This document shows positions 37,161-46,312 of a DNA stretch of 64,000 nt, in pieces. Under the pieces are notes generated by a model. That model was not told the origin of the DNA. It did not search any database and saw only the letters and a program-made list of their open reading frames with translations. The position numbers and the translations under genes were made by a program. Position 1 is the first letter of the stretch. The number at the start of each line of letters is the position of its first letter. The DNA is from Entomomonas sp. E2T0 (GTDB lineage Bacteria; Pseudomonadota; Gammaproteobacteria; Pseudomonadales; Pseudomonadaceae): positions 1,860,001-1,924,000 of the forward strand of contig NZ_CP094972.1 in NCBI RefSeq assembly GCF_025985425.1, read 5' to 3'.

Positions 37161-37775
37161 TATGAGTTCTTTTAGACGTGCTCTTGCCATGCCCGAATCC
37201 CAATAGCCCATCAGTAGATTTCGGTAGTAGTCGGTGTATTTCTTACTTTTAAAATCTAGCATAATAGCTTGAATATGGTTTTTTTCGGGGTAGTAGTTTA
37301 TTTTTACTACACTGTGTTGGCTGATGTCTAATTTAAGGTCTGGTTTAATTCGGAAATTAAAAATTAATTTTTGAGCCAGTGAGATATAGAAGTGATCGAT
37401 ATCTTCCCAATCAATAATTTCATCAAATATGGGTAGTTTGATACCTTGTTCATTCAGGGTTAACAACGGTTGACCAATTCTACGATAGGTTTGGATACTC
37501 TGCCAAATAATCAGTGCAGTAATAATGATTAAAATAACAGTCAGTATATATTGTGCAGATAGTAGGGCATGAACGATAAAGGTAGTTAATGCAATGATAC
37601 CAAAAATCATCAGTATTAGATTGGTTATACCTCCTTCACGGATAGTAATTGTGCGATAGTTCTTACCTGCCAAAGAGGAAAGTATTTCCATTTCTTGGTC
37701 AATATATTCCGCTGCAGCTTGTTTATAATTTGCTTCTAGCTGTTTAATAATATGGTTTTTTTTGTCGTTTCGCAT
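37155..37775 (-). CDS. Membrane protein of unknown function
   Basis: The 206-residue protein begins with a charged helical segment, then two hydrophobic helices (about 50-70 and 74-93), then a soluble C-terminal domain (LLTLNEQGIKLPIFDEIIDWEDIDHFYI) of the kind seen in bacterial PH-like/YcxB-type domains. Assignment to that fold is only a suspicion. It lies next to an M48 peptidase gene on the same strand, about 100 bases away, so the two could be linked. Confidence 0.6.
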   Translation of the reverse strand: MRNDKKNHIIKQLEANYKQAAAEYIDQEMEILSSLAGKNYRTITIREGGITNLILMIFGIIALTTFIVHALLSAQYILTVILIIITALIIWQSIQTYRRIGQPLLTLNEQGIKLPIFDEIIDWEDIDHFYISLAQKLIFNFRIKPDLKLDISQHSVVKINYYPEKNHIQAIMLDFKSKKYTDYYRNLLMGYWDSGMARARLKELIE

Positions 37776-37878
37776 GTGTGCCTCACAGTCTCATATAGCT
37801 ATTACGATGGATAAAAGTAATGTCTATGAAAAAAGGTTAAGAATGTGATCTGTCTCCTAATACTATAAAAATTAATGA

Positions 37879-39288
37879 TTAAATAAGTTTAAGTTGTTTA
37901 AGTAAATCACTATGTTGATTATTACTAGCCTCTTCTAACATGGGGTCAGTTAATTTTATATTTAATAGTTCTAAGCGTCTTTGTAATGTAGGGTGGTTAT
38001 CCAAAGGGTGGCTTTGGATACTTTGTAATAACATTAATGGATCAGGCAAGCCATGACGGTTAATCAGTTGTTGAATACTATTCAGAACACTTTCTTTTTT
38101 GCCGCCAGCAAACCAAAACTCTTCAATAATATATTCAATGGCAGGGGTTATTATGGCTACCCGTAACATTGCTTGTGCCATTTGTTTAGTAGAAGAGGCT
38201 TTGGATCCAATCTTATCTGCATTGGCTTCTCGACAACGTTTCCATTGTTGAACGGTTTCATGATAGCTATCTAGAAAGTGTTCGGCAAATACTAACGTAG
38301 GGTAGGTAAGAATGCTATACAGCCAATCCCATGCGCTGGTATTTTGAGCCAATGGTTGTAAATTAATGGCTGTAGTATTTCTTATTAAACGTTTAGAAAT
38401 CGTAAAGAAGTGATGAGTATATTGAATGTCATTATAGGTAAAGTGCGCTAGTTCGTGACCAATAATGGCTGCTACATCTGACTCACTCATGTAGTGCATA
38501 TAGGGGATAGATAAGTAGAGCGTAGCGCCTCCTGAAAGACTATTACCATTCCAAAAACTGATAGGTGATTCAGTGACAAAGAAGCAATGATTCATGCCTA
38601 TAACAATATAGTCTGGCATGCGTAGTTGCCCTTTATCGGCGATTGATTGCACAAACTGCCATAGCTCAGGGGCTTCTGCTTTAGTTAAATTAATGCCTAT
38701 CAGATTAAGGGTTTCTTCATCTGATTTTTCTGTACAGCTTTTAAAGATTTTCCATGATAAAGAAATGGTGATGATTATCATGATAGCAAAGGTAGTGAGT
38801 GCAAAAATGCTACTGACGTATTTTACTAAAATAATCATTAGTAAACAGGCCAGTAAAAGTATTGATGAACTTGATAGCAATATTAGAATGATAGGAAAAA
38901 ATAATTTTGCTAAATAAAGGTTTCGATAAAGCTGTTTATTCGATTTCATTTGTTTTCGATTTTGTATGCTGTGGTCAAGAAGTAAACCAGTGCCAGCTAT
39001 TAATAAAATAGAAAAGCTAAGAAATAGTGCACAGTAAGTAGCAAGTTCGTTGAGGTTCTTACTATTAACAACAGCTTTCAGCGTTTGTAGATGCTGGTCT
39101 GTGGTTGAGGTTTTCATAATGCCTTCATACTTTACATTGACAGATAGCATTGTTTTCACAGATGAATTTTTTACAACGTGATGAATGGTGTGTGGGTATT
39201 GCCATAAAATAATAGCAATAATGAGTATAGGTAATACTAGAAGTGTACTAACTAGCTTATAGTTGGGGAGGTTGGCTGCTGCAATCAA
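37879..39288 (-). CDS. M48-family membrane metallopeptidase
   Basis: The 469-residue protein has several hydrophobic helices in its first 180 residues. The zinc motif is HELAH at 278-282 (AAIIGHELAHF) and the third ligand is probably the glutamate in CREANADKIG near 357. This is the M48/HtpX/Ste24 layout, in which membrane or periplasmic misfolded proteins are cut. Substrates here are unknown. The C-terminal tail has HPLDNHPTLQRRLELL, common in M48 proteins. Confidence 0.85.
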   Translation of the reverse strand: MIAAANLPNYKLVSTLLVLPILIIAIILWQYPHTIHHVVKNSSVKTMLSVNVKYEGIMKTSTTDQHLQTLKAVVNSKNLNELATYCALFLSFSILLIAGTGLLLDHSIQNRKQMKSNKQLYRNLYLAKLFFPIILILLSSSSILLLACLLMIILVKYVSSIFALTTFAIMIIITISLSWKIFKSCTEKSDEETLNLIGINLTKAEAPELWQFVQSIADKGQLRMPDYIVIGMNHCFFVTESPISFWNGNSLSGGATLYLSIPYMHYMSESDVAAIIGHELAHFTYNDIQYTHHFFTISKRLIRNTTAINLQPLAQNTSAWDWLYSILTYPTLVFAEHFLDSYHETVQQWKRCREANADKIGSKASSTKQMAQAMLRVAIITPAIEYIIEEFWFAGGKKESVLNSIQQLINRHGLPDPLMLLQSIQSHPLDNHPTLQRRLELLNIKLTDPMLEEASNNQHSDLLKQLKLI

Positions 39289-39482
39289 AATATAATCCTC
39301 TCTCTGATATGTGGATATTTAACTGCAATTTATATCATTATAATGAGTAATTTTTTGTTTTCAAATTATACCTATATAATTTTTAGATATAATGAGTTTA
39401 AGTAATTATAGTAATGGATTTAAAACGATCTTGCAAAGCTATGGTCTAATATAAAATTAGGTGAAAACTATTGGAGTAAATG

Positions 39483-39782
39483 ATGAATAAGTTATGGTTA
39501 TGTGCGTTATTATTAGTAACTGTTCATAGTTGGGCAGAGCCTTTAGAAAAGCCTAGAGTTACTTATGAAAAAAAACCTAGCGGTCGAATCTATGGTAGTG
39601 ATGGTAGTGTTTATGATAAATTACCAACAGGTAAGGTTTACGATACGCAGGGTAAAGCTTATGGTGGTAATGTAAGGCAGGCATCTAGTGGAACAGCTAG
39701 TAGTATTGCTAAACCATTACCTAGGGCGAATACAACAGGCGGCATATCAGGTAATATTCGGACAGGTGTACCGAGACGTTAA
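39483..39782 (+). CDS. Small exported protein, Gly/Ser/Arg-rich
   Basis: The 99-residue product has a signal peptide (residues 2-18, ending SWA). The mature part has a short repeat: GRIYGSDGSVYDKLPTG and GKVYDTQGKAYGG, each with a tyrosine-aspartate or -glycine step. It then ends in a Ser/Gly/Arg-rich tail. I chose the second ATG because GGAG then has 6-base spacing. No family is recognised. A repeat copy begins 8 bases after the stop. Confidence 0.6.
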   Translation: MNKLWLCALLLVTVHSWAEPLEKPRVTYEKKPSGRIYGSDGSVYDKLPTGKVYDTQGKAYGGNVRQASSGTASSIAKPLPRANTTGGISGNIRTGVPRR

Positions 39783-39790
39783 TAGATATA

Positions 39791-39880
39791 GCTATTGCGC
39801 TACATTTTTATACGTCGTTGAATGACTTTGCCGTACTAGTTGTACTGTCTTCAGTCATTCGCCTCGTCTAAAATTGTATA
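39791..39880. repeat. 90-bp imperfect palindromic intergenic repeat, copy 2
   Basis: This is the partner of 35981-36069, same orientation. It has one extra base in the central GTACTAGTTGTAC and otherwise a few substitutions, mostly at places that keep or weaken the same hairpin. Inverted arms GAATGACT/AGTCATTC are unchanged. It lies between two small exported-protein genes. Confidence 0.75.
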
Positions 39881-39925
39881 AGTACGGTTACATTGATAAA
39901 CAGTAAGTGATTAAGGAGAAGAAGG

Positions 39926-40306
39926 TTGATAAAGCAGCTATTAGTAATAACATTGTTAGGGGGACTTACTGCTTGTGTAACAACCACTGTTTATAAAGAC
40001 CTCAGTGTGGTCGGTACTGATAAAGCGAAAGGCCAAGTGTTTATGGGGTTTGATTATGAGTCTGACATTATACCTATAGTGAATCATGAGCATGCACTAG
40101 GGGAGGTTCTTATTCAATGCCAACGCTGGGGTTATAAATCAGCATCTTTAAAATCAGATTATGATATTAAGTGTGGTGAAGGAACAGAGAATAGTTGTAA
40201 ACGTTATGTGGTGGCTTATACTTATCAATGTTTAACAGAGCAAGATATAGAAGCCTATGAAAAAGGCAATCTTGATTTAACCGTAGATAAACAACCTACA
40301 GAATAA
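39926..40306 (+). CDS. Small lipoprotein of unknown function
   Basis: The 126-residue product starts with TTG (AAGGAG 9 bases upstream; no closer ATG in frame) and a lipoprotein signal with lipobox LTAC at about 14-17. The mature part contains five further cysteines, including IQCQRWGY and KCGEGTENSCKRY, so disulfides are likely. It would be anchored to a membrane on the periplasmic side. No family is recognised. Confidence 0.65.
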   Translation: MIKQLLVITLLGGLTACVTTTVYKDLSVVGTDKAKGQVFMGFDYESDIIPIVNHEHALGEVLIQCQRWGYKSASLKSDYDIKCGEGTENSCKRYVVAYTYQCLTEQDIEAYEKGNLDLTVDKQPTE

Positions 40307-40420
40307 GCGGTTATGCCTTAGTATTAAATGATTATTAATTCCATATAGCATTGCTTGACAAATTTTTGTTAAGCAATCAGGATGTTCATTGTTTCTAAAA
40401 AAGTATAAGGATGTTATTTA

Positions 40421-41416
40421 ATGATTACTTTGAAAAAGCCACTAGTAAATATGCTCATTAGAAGTATATTGGGTGTAGCTTTAGTTTTTTCTGCTGGCAA
40501 TATTTTGGCTGATGAGAAGTTACCTGTACAACAACAAACACAGGTGGCAGGTTATTATCGAATGATGTTAGGGGATTATGAGATAACCGCTTTGTATGAT
40601 GGTTTTGTACAGATTGAGAGTAAGCTGTTAAAAGGTATTACTGCTAAAGATGTGAATAAGCTTTTACAAGAAATGTTTGTTAGCGATACTAATGGTGTAC
40701 AAACATCAATTAATGCTTTTTTAGTTCATACCAATAAGCATTTAATTTTGATTGATGCGGGTGCGGCTAGTTGTTTTGGTGATACCGCAGGTCAGATCGA
40801 AAATAATTTAAAAGCAGCAGGTTATACATTAGAGCAAGTGGATACGGTGTTGTTGACGCATCTTCATCCTGACCATGCTTGTGGTATTACTAAAGAGGGT
40901 AAAAGAATTTTTCCTAATGCAACCCTTTATGTGACGCAGGCGGAAGCAGGTTATTGGTTAAGTAAAAAATCAGAAGAACAAGCGCCAGAAGAGGCTAAAG
41001 CTGTATTTAAAATGGCACAACAAGCTGTTGCTCCTTATCAAGCGGCTAATAAATTTAAAACCTTTACTGATAGATTACCCGTTAATGAGGTACAGTTAAT
41101 GGCCTCACCTGGGCATACTCCAGGACATATGTCTTATTTAGTCACCTCGAAAGGAAATAGTTTATTAATTTGGGGGGATATTGTTCATAGCCATGCAGTG
41201 CAATTTACTAGACCAGAAGTGGCCATAGAGTATGACTCTAACAGTGAGCAAGCTATTACTAGCCGTAAAAAGATATTGGCTTATGCGGCTAAAAATAAAT
41301 TATGGGTAGCGGGTGCACATTTACCTTTCCCAGGTTTAGGACATGTTAGAGCTAATGATAAAGGTTATACATGGGTACCTATAGAATATAGTCCTATTTT
41401 GAAGAAGCAAAATTGA
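40421..41416 (+). CDS. Exported metallo-beta-lactamase-fold hydrolase
   Basis: The 331-residue protein has a signal peptide (about 12-30) and the MBL zinc motif THLHPDH with H147, H149, D151 and H152. It also has PGHTPGHM and WGDIVHSHAVQF further on. It resembles the quorum-quenching-lactonase/AttM-like or methyl-parathion-hydrolase-like exported MBL group. The substrate cannot be inferred. A clean bidirectional terminator follows. Confidence 0.88.
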   Translation: MITLKKPLVNMLIRSILGVALVFSAGNILADEKLPVQQQTQVAGYYRMMLGDYEITALYDGFVQIESKLLKGITAKDVNKLLQEMFVSDTNGVQTSINAFLVHTNKHLILIDAGAASCFGDTAGQIENNLKAAGYTLEQVDTVLLTHLHPDHACGITKEGKRIFPNATLYVTQAEAGYWLSKKSEEQAPEEAKAVFKMAQQAVAPYQAANKFKTFTDRLPVNEVQLMASPGHTPGHMSYLVTSKGNSLLIWGDIVHSHAVQFTRPEVAIEYDSNSEQAITSRKKILAYAAKNKLWVAGAHLPFPGLGHVRANDKGYTWVPIEYSPILKKQN

Positions 41417-41420
41417 TAAT

Positions 41421-41448
41421 AAAAAAGCCTCTAATAAGAGGCTTTTTT
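41421..41448. terminator. Bidirectional terminator
   Basis: AAAAAAGCCTCT and AGAGGCTTTTTT form a 12-bp stem around AATA, with A- and T-runs on both sides. It serves the convergent MBL and patatin genes. Confidence 0.9.
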
Positions 41449-41469
41449 AATGAGCTTTAGTTAGAAGCT

Positions 41470-42465
41470 TTATTTATTATCAAACCAGTTAAAGTAAGTT
41501 AGGGTTCCTTGTTTACCTGATTCCACTAGTTGTTGTTTATTGTTATCGGTTAAATCAAAATTAATAGCAGAAACACCAAGTGTATCGATATAGATACTTC
41601 TTGCCCAATCATCGCTATGTAAATGAACATCGGCTTGTACATTCATCACTGCACCAACCAGTTGTTTGAGATAATCGAAAATATCATTAATCTTGGTATG
41701 GGCAGGCGGTTTCTTATGCCAGAAGATGTCGATGTTCTCTCGTGAGGAAAGTTTAAAACCTAAGGTTTCTTTGTTGTATACATAATCAACTTGGTAATTA
41801 CCTTCTGCACTAGTATTTAACGATTGATAGTATTCAGTTTCGATAAAGTTATTAGTCGTAAGGTATTTTTTACGATCAAATAATTTAATAGCATAATTAA
41901 GCTGTGTGCCACCATCGACATAGGTGTCATTGTTTACTTTGCGAGAGGCAAAGAATAAGGGGATAGACATGGAGATTCTAACCGCCTCGGCAATCGTCAT
42001 ATTGGGGGTGGTTTCTGCGGAAAATACTTCACTAAAACCAGTGGATAGATTAGAGCCAATTAAGTAAATGGAGCGAAAACCATGTTGTTGTTTAAGCTGT
42101 TCTAATTGGGCAAAGGTAGTTTCTGCGCTACCTGTTTTTTGTTTGATAATATTTTTTATCCAAGTTAAAAAATAGTCACCTTTATACCAACCAAACTCAT
42201 TCAGTAACCTATTGGTGTTACGTATTATGCCAAAAGAGCTATCCATAAATTTATTGAAATCCATTTTCCAAAGGATTTCGGTGGTTTCTGCCAGTGAATA
42301 ATTTAATCCTGTAACAACTGCATAGATCGCACCTGCTGAGGTACCGCCCACACGTTCGATATTTTTTAGAATGCCTTTTTCATCCAGAACTTGTGCTGCA
42401 CCTAGATAAGCAGTGCCTAAGACACCGCCGCCTTCAAATACTAGGTTTTTAAATTGATAGTCCAT
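41470..42465 (-). CDS. Patatin-like phospholipase
   Basis: The 331-residue protein has the patatin signature: GGGVLGTAYLGA for the oxyanion loop, GTSAG (Ser43) as nucleophile and YVDGGTQ with the catalytic aspartate. It has no signal peptide, so it is cytosolic or delivered by another route. Patatins remove acyl chains from phospholipids. It is followed toward lower coordinates by a terminator shared with the MBL gene. Some T6SS lipase effectors and CBASS effectors are patatins, but no partner genes are next to it. Confidence 0.9.
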   Translation of the reverse strand: MDYQFKNLVFEGGGVLGTAYLGAAQVLDEKGILKNIERVGGTSAGAIYAVVTGLNYSLAETTEILWKMDFNKFMDSSFGIIRNTNRLLNEFGWYKGDYFLTWIKNIIKQKTGSAETTFAQLEQLKQQHGFRSIYLIGSNLSTGFSEVFSAETTPNMTIAEAVRISMSIPLFFASRKVNNDTYVDGGTQLNYAIKLFDRKKYLTTNNFIETEYYQSLNTSAEGNYQVDYVYNKETLGFKLSSRENIDIFWHKKPPAHTKINDIFDYLKQLVGAVMNVQADVHLHSDDWARSIYIDTLGVSAINFDLTDNNKQQLVESGKQGTLTYFNWFDNK

Positions 42466-42634
42466 TATTGCTCCTTATTGTTGAAATGGAGCAGTCAATT
42501 TAGCGAGTTACTTGGATGATTTATTCTGGCTATGGCAAGATAAAAAGTGAATATTAAGTCACTTTATAAGGTGACTTATTATTGTTTTATTAAGTTAATT
42601 ATCTGCTTATTAATAAAGGTTGTTTGATAATTAC

Positions 42635-43006
42635 TTAATGGCTAGGGATGGTGATGCCTTGTTTGCTCAAATAGTTGTCTCCCCATGTATACATCGTGTT
42701 AAGTACTGGCACAATAGTTTTTCCTAGGGGGGTTAGTGAATATTCCACTTTGGGCGGAACTACTGGGTAGACTTTTCTTTGTAGTAGTCCATCTGCTTCC
42801 AGCTCACGTAGTTGTTGAGTAAGCATTTTAGGAGTGGCGCAGGGGATTTCTCTTCTTAATTCTGAAAAACGTAACAGGCCATTAGTCAATTTCCAAAGGA
42901 TCAGTGATTTATATTTGCCACCTATTAAATTAATAGTAGCGGCTAATGGTGTGTGGTCCATTGGCAGTATGTTGTTATTATTTGATTTTTTAAGGTTTTT
43001 TGACAT
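42635..43006 (-). CDS. HxlR-family transcriptional regulator
   Basis: The 123-residue protein is a winged helix-turn-helix of the HxlR family: LIGGKYKSLILWKLTNGLLRFSELRREIPCATPKML, then LRELEADGLLQRKVYPVVPPKVEYSLTPLG. A cysteine (ATP-preceding Cys in IPCATP) could be redox sensitive, as in related HypR/QorR proteins. It is divergent from the cysteine hydrolase at 43163, which is its likely target. Confidence 0.92.
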   Translation of the reverse strand: MSKNLKKSNNNNILPMDHTPLAATINLIGGKYKSLILWKLTNGLLRFSELRREIPCATPKMLTQQLRELEADGLLQRKVYPVVPPKVEYSLTPLGKTIVPVLNTMYTWGDNYLSKQGITIPSH

Positions 43007-43162
43007 TCTTTAGTATCCTTTTGGGTACTATATTACAAAAAAGTGCATTCTTGTGGGATTGATATTTATAGCTAGAATAAACCAAAAGAGCAAGAAAGTA
43101 AGTATTGTTATCTTTTATAGCAGCAAAATAATGAAATTTTATAAGTAAAGAGGTGAAAGGTT

Positions 43163-43684
43163 ATGACTAGCAATAAGGCACTGATTATTATTGATGTTCA
43201 AAATGATTATTTTCCAGGTGGAGTGGTTCCTTTATGGAATGCTAATGGGGCATTACAGAGTATTTTGAAGGTTGTAAAAAAAGCGAAGCAGACTAATATT
43301 CCAATTATTCTTGTACAGCATGTATCGCCAGATAATAGCGGTGCTGATTTATTTATTAAGGGTAGTTATGGGGTAGAAATTCACCCTGAGTTATTAAAAG
43401 CAGCGCCAGATGCTACGATTGTGACTAAAACCAGAGCAGATTCATTTAGAGCAACCAATTTAAATGAGGTGGTGGATAAGTTAGGTGCTACAGAGTTGTT
43501 ATTTTGTGGTATGCAGACCTTTAATTGTGTGGGGTTATCCGCTATTTCAGAATTTGCTAAGCAGTATAAGGTGAGTATCTTAGCAGATTGTTGTACAGCA
43601 GAAGCACAGCATGTACATTTATTTGCTTTAGCCGGTTTTGGTGATATTGTTCCAGTTGTTGAAAGTACAACAGTATTAAATTAA
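43163..43684 (+). CDS. Isochorismatase-family cysteine hydrolase
   Basis: The 173-residue protein has the family's catalytic set: aspartate in IIIDVQNDYFPGG, lysine in IVTKTRADSF, and the cysteine in LLFCGMQTFNCVG. It is a nicotinamidase-like amidohydrolase of unknown substrate. GAGGTGAAAGG precedes the ATG. The divergent HxlR gene suggests induction by a reactive or nitrogenous compound. Confidence 0.88.
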   Translation: MTSNKALIIIDVQNDYFPGGVVPLWNANGALQSILKVVKKAKQTNIPIILVQHVSPDNSGADLFIKGSYGVEIHPELLKAAPDATIVTKTRADSFRATNLNEVVDKLGATELLFCGMQTFNCVGLSAISEFAKQYKVSILADCCTAEAQHVHLFALAGFGDIVPVVESTTVLN

Positions 43685-43702
43685 TAGACAGCTTAACTAT
43701 AA

Positions 43703-43730
43703 AAAAACCATCTTGGTTAAGATGGTTTTT
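43703..43730. terminator. Bidirectional terminator
   Basis: AAAAACCATCTT and AAGATGGTTTTT pair over 12 bp around GGTT. It lies between convergent genes, 19 bases after the cysteine hydrolase stop. Confidence 0.9.
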
Positions 43731-43735
43731 GTTGT

Positions 43736-44143
43736 TTAAAGGCCAAACATTTTACCTAGTTGGTTTACTGTTTCTGTTGTTTGGTTAATGCTGTCATTAA
43801 TTTTTTGCGCTTTAGAGCCTTTTTTAGAGGTAGAGGTAGAGCGAGAAGAAATATCACCTTGGTAAGTCATTTGCCATGCAGCCATTTGATCTTTAACACG
43901 GGCGTTATTTCTAGTACAAGTATTGGTACGGTTTTGACCCTTAGGCATGTTATTAATTTGTGCTTTTGAAGCAGCATAAAGTTGGCTTATGGTATTTTTA
44001 TATTGTGCTTCTACACCACGAGTACGATCGATAAGCTCTATATGAGCATCCATATTATCAAAATAGGTATCACAGATATCAGCCATAGCTTGTGCTGAGA
44101 ATAAAGAAACGGCGATTAATGCAGGTGCATAATATTTTTTCAT
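43736..44143 (-). CDS. Small periplasmic protein, DUF5339-like
   Basis: The 135-residue product has a signal peptide (1-21, ending AMA). The mature part is one helical domain, with cysteines in ICDTYFDNMD and NTCTRNNARV. The start CDTYF and helical spacing resemble the DUF5339 proteins of Pasteurellaceae and relatives; this is a tentative match. The function is unknown. Confidence 0.65.
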   Translation of the reverse strand: MKKYYAPALIAVSLFSAQAMADICDTYFDNMDAHIELIDRTRGVEAQYKNTISQLYAASKAQINNMPKGQNRTNTCTRNNARVKDQMAAWQMTYQGDISSRSTSTSKKGSKAQKINDSINQTTETVNQLGKMFGL

Positions 44144-44260
44144 TATTTAATCTTCTCTATTAATTATAAAGTGACGAGACTCTATCTTAAATAAATTAAT
44201 TGTCAATATTGATCTAATGATTTATTAGCACAAAGCAATTTAGTTAGCTTTTGTGAGAGT

Positions 44261-44281
44261 AGCCACCCATCAAGGGTGGCT
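44261..44281 (-). terminator. Hairpin after RNA-repair operon
   Basis: AGCCACCC and GGGTGGCT form an 8-bp stem around a 5-base loop, just downstream of the HD/kinase gene. There is no good U-run on the minus strand, so it may be a 3'-end stabiliser more than a terminator. Confidence 0.5.
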
Positions 44282-44285
44282 ATTG

Positions 44286-45428
44286 TTAAGTGTTTATAAT
44301 GTAATCCACTTGTTGTGCTTCGGTGGGGAGGGGTACTTCCCATTTGTAGAACATGCCTTGGATTTTTTTGTTGGTGAGACTGGTGTCTCGTTTGCTATTG
44401 CGTTTGTAGAGTTCCTTTTCAGGGTGTTCTAAATAGACAATACGTACGTTGGCATGATAGGCATAGAGCAGGTCGAGTGCTTTTTGCCTTACCTCACGGG
44501 TGAGGTGAGTAGCATTCCAAACAAAGGGTTGTTTTGCCCTTAACCATGCTCTTACATTGTCTAGCACATAGTGCGCTGCCATGCCTTCATTTTGTCCATA
44601 TTTTAGTCCTAGTTTTTCTCGTGCATCATCATAGGAAGCCACAGGCAATTCGGGGTAGTGGTTAGCTACCCAATGGTTTTTACCGCTGGCGGGTAAGCCT
44701 GCCATCATAATTACTTGTGAGCCTTCTGTTGGGTAAAGGCTGTAATCAGGTTGTACATTAGCGCCACGAAAGTATTGGATACGGGTGTAGTCATCTGCAA
44801 AGGAGCGTGGCTGATAGAGGCAGTTTTGTTCTAGCGCCAGCTCTTTAAATAGTTCTACTTCATCTAGTATCCGTTGTGTATCGCTACAAATACGCCCTTG
44901 TATATCCGCCTTAGCAATGGCACAGAGCATCCATACAGGCAGTTCCCATGATAGTTTATGTAGTAAAAATTCAGGCGCTCTATCCTCACGTTGCTCTGCT
45001 AGGGCATAGAAAGGCAGTTGGTGAACGCTAATAATACGACAGATTTGTTCCCTTAATTGGAAAGGAACAGCCATCCGCCATAGTAAAAGACGGCTGTTGG
45101 TAGCGCCTCGCCTTGAATGCCCAGGTTGACTGATTTTGCCTGTGGCTTGGTCAATCTGGGTGGTTTCTGGCTTGGCGATATCGTGCAGTAGTGCTGTCAT
45201 AAATAGCACAAAGCGTTCATCAGTGGTTGCCTTGCTATATTCAGGCTGTTCCAGTAGCGCATTAATCACCATTTGGGTATGAGTCCATACATCGCCTTCA
45301 CTATGATAATAAGGGTCTTGCGGTGTGGTGGTTAGTGCTTGTAGTTGTGGAATAGCCTGTAACCAGTCTGCTAAATCGCCTGATTGCTCGGTATGAGCAA
45401 TCAGTTGGGTTAATGTTTGGTATTCCAT
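44286..45428 (-). CDS. HD phosphohydrolase-polynucleotide kinase (RNA-end healing)
   Basis: The 380-residue protein has an N-terminal HD domain (H50, H82-D83 in ALLHDIAKPETT) and a C-terminal P-loop kinase (GLPASGKN at 244-251, later WNATHLTREVRQ and LYKRNSKRD). The first could remove 2',3'-cyclic or 3' phosphates and the second add a 5' phosphate, making broken RNA ends ready to join. Its start overlaps the stop of the RNA ligase gene in TAATG, so the two are translationally coupled. Domain identities are visible; the RNA-repair role follows from the pairing. Confidence 0.85.
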   Translation of the reverse strand: MEYQTLTQLIAHTEQSGDLADWLQAIPQLQALTTTPQDPYYHSEGDVWTHTQMVINALLEQPEYSKATTDERFVLFMTALLHDIAKPETTQIDQATGKISQPGHSRRGATNSRLLLWRMAVPFQLREQICRIISVHQLPFYALAEQREDRAPEFLLHKLSWELPVWMLCAIAKADIQGRICSDTQRILDEVELFKELALEQNCLYQPRSFADDYTRIQYFRGANVQPDYSLYPTEGSQVIMMAGLPASGKNHWVANHYPELPVASYDDAREKLGLKYGQNEGMAAHYVLDNVRAWLRAKQPFVWNATHLTREVRQKALDLLYAYHANVRIVYLEHPEKELYKRNSKRDTSLTNKKIQGMFYKWEVPLPTEAQQVDYIINT

Positions 45429-46282
45429 TAGTTATTGCTCCTTGCTTGGAGTGTTGACCAATCAACAGTTAGCTTGGGTGCATAGAGGTCAACACCTGTT
45501 GCTAATTGGTTAGGTATAAAGGGTTGTTCTGAGTGATGTTGTTTGGCATCCAGTATGCTTTGTACAAAATCACGTCTTACCCATTTAAACCGACCTATGG
45601 TGTGTTCGGCTGTTTCTAGTTTTAGGTACAGCCCTTCCATTAGGTCTGATTGGTCACACTGTTGCCATGCTTTGTTTAAGTCGATTTGTTCCCGTTGCAC
45701 AATCTGTTCAAAACAGTGTTTCCAGTTGGCTGTTTTGGCGAGTGAATGTTCCACTAAACTCAATAAACTTTGTTGTTTAGTCGGTGCTTCACCTGCATAG
45801 AGCACAGGTACTGAAATAACAGGCCCATCAGCTAGTAGGGCATGGCGTTTGGCTGTAGATAAAAAGCATTGGTTATGTCTATCCCATATATCAAACTCGC
45901 AAAAGTAGTGGGGGAGTTGATCGTAGAAGATGGAGTGCTTTTTATGCAACCATTCGCCATAGAGTATATAGCGGTTTTCTAAACGATCGAATAACCAATC
46001 TTCATGTGCTACCGCCCATTGTTTAAGTAGGTTAAATTGTCTTTCTCTACCACCACCTAGTAGGTAGTGTCCACGGGACTGTAGTAGTAGCTCACCTTGT
46101 TCCGAAAAGCTAATTGCACAGTTGCCACCATCTAATTTCTCTTCTACGACAATATATTGCCCTAGTAGTTGTTGGTAGGGTACTTGGCCTTGTTCGGTAT
46201 CACCTTGTTGTAGGCGTGAACCTTGTAGGTGCGGTGTGCGCGGATATTTAACCAGTTGTATGTTTTGGATATTTATGTCCAT
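45428..46282 (-). CDS. RNA ligase
   Basis: The 284-residue protein has the motifs of the ATP-dependent nucleotidyltransferase ligases: motif I EKLDGGN with Lys49, motif III YILYGEWL, motif IIIa CEFDIWD, motif IV EGLYLKLE and motif V FKWVRRDF. The size fits a small stand-alone RNA ligase. It would seal 3'-OH and 5'-phosphate ends in tRNA or other RNA. I chose the ATG at 46282, which has GGGAG at 7 bases; the in-frame ATG at 46288 is too close to that site. Partner gene: the downstream HD/kinase. Confidence 0.88.
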   Translation of the reverse strand: MDINIQNIQLVKYPRTPHLQGSRLQQGDTEQGQVPYQQLLGQYIVVEEKLDGGNCAISFSEQGELLLQSRGHYLLGGGRERQFNLLKQWAVAHEDWLFDRLENRYILYGEWLHKKHSIFYDQLPHYFCEFDIWDRHNQCFLSTAKRHALLADGPVISVPVLYAGEAPTKQQSLLSLVEHSLAKTANWKHCFEQIVQREQIDLNKAWQQCDQSDLMEGLYLKLETAEHTIGRFKWVRRDFVQSILDAKQHHSEQPFIPNQLATGVDLYAPKLTVDWSTLQARSNN

Positions 46283-46312
46283 TGTCATTCTCCCATAAGG
46301 ATTTAAGGAAAA

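Noticed and set aside
35981-39880. Repeat copies as a CRISPR array
   Set aside because: There are only two copies, 3.8 kb apart, each much longer than CRISPR repeats, with no spacers or cas genes.
41470-42465. Patatin as a CBASS-type defence effector
   Set aside because: No nucleotide cyclase or accessory defence genes lie on either side; it reads as a single-gene unit between a terminator and an HxlR regulator.
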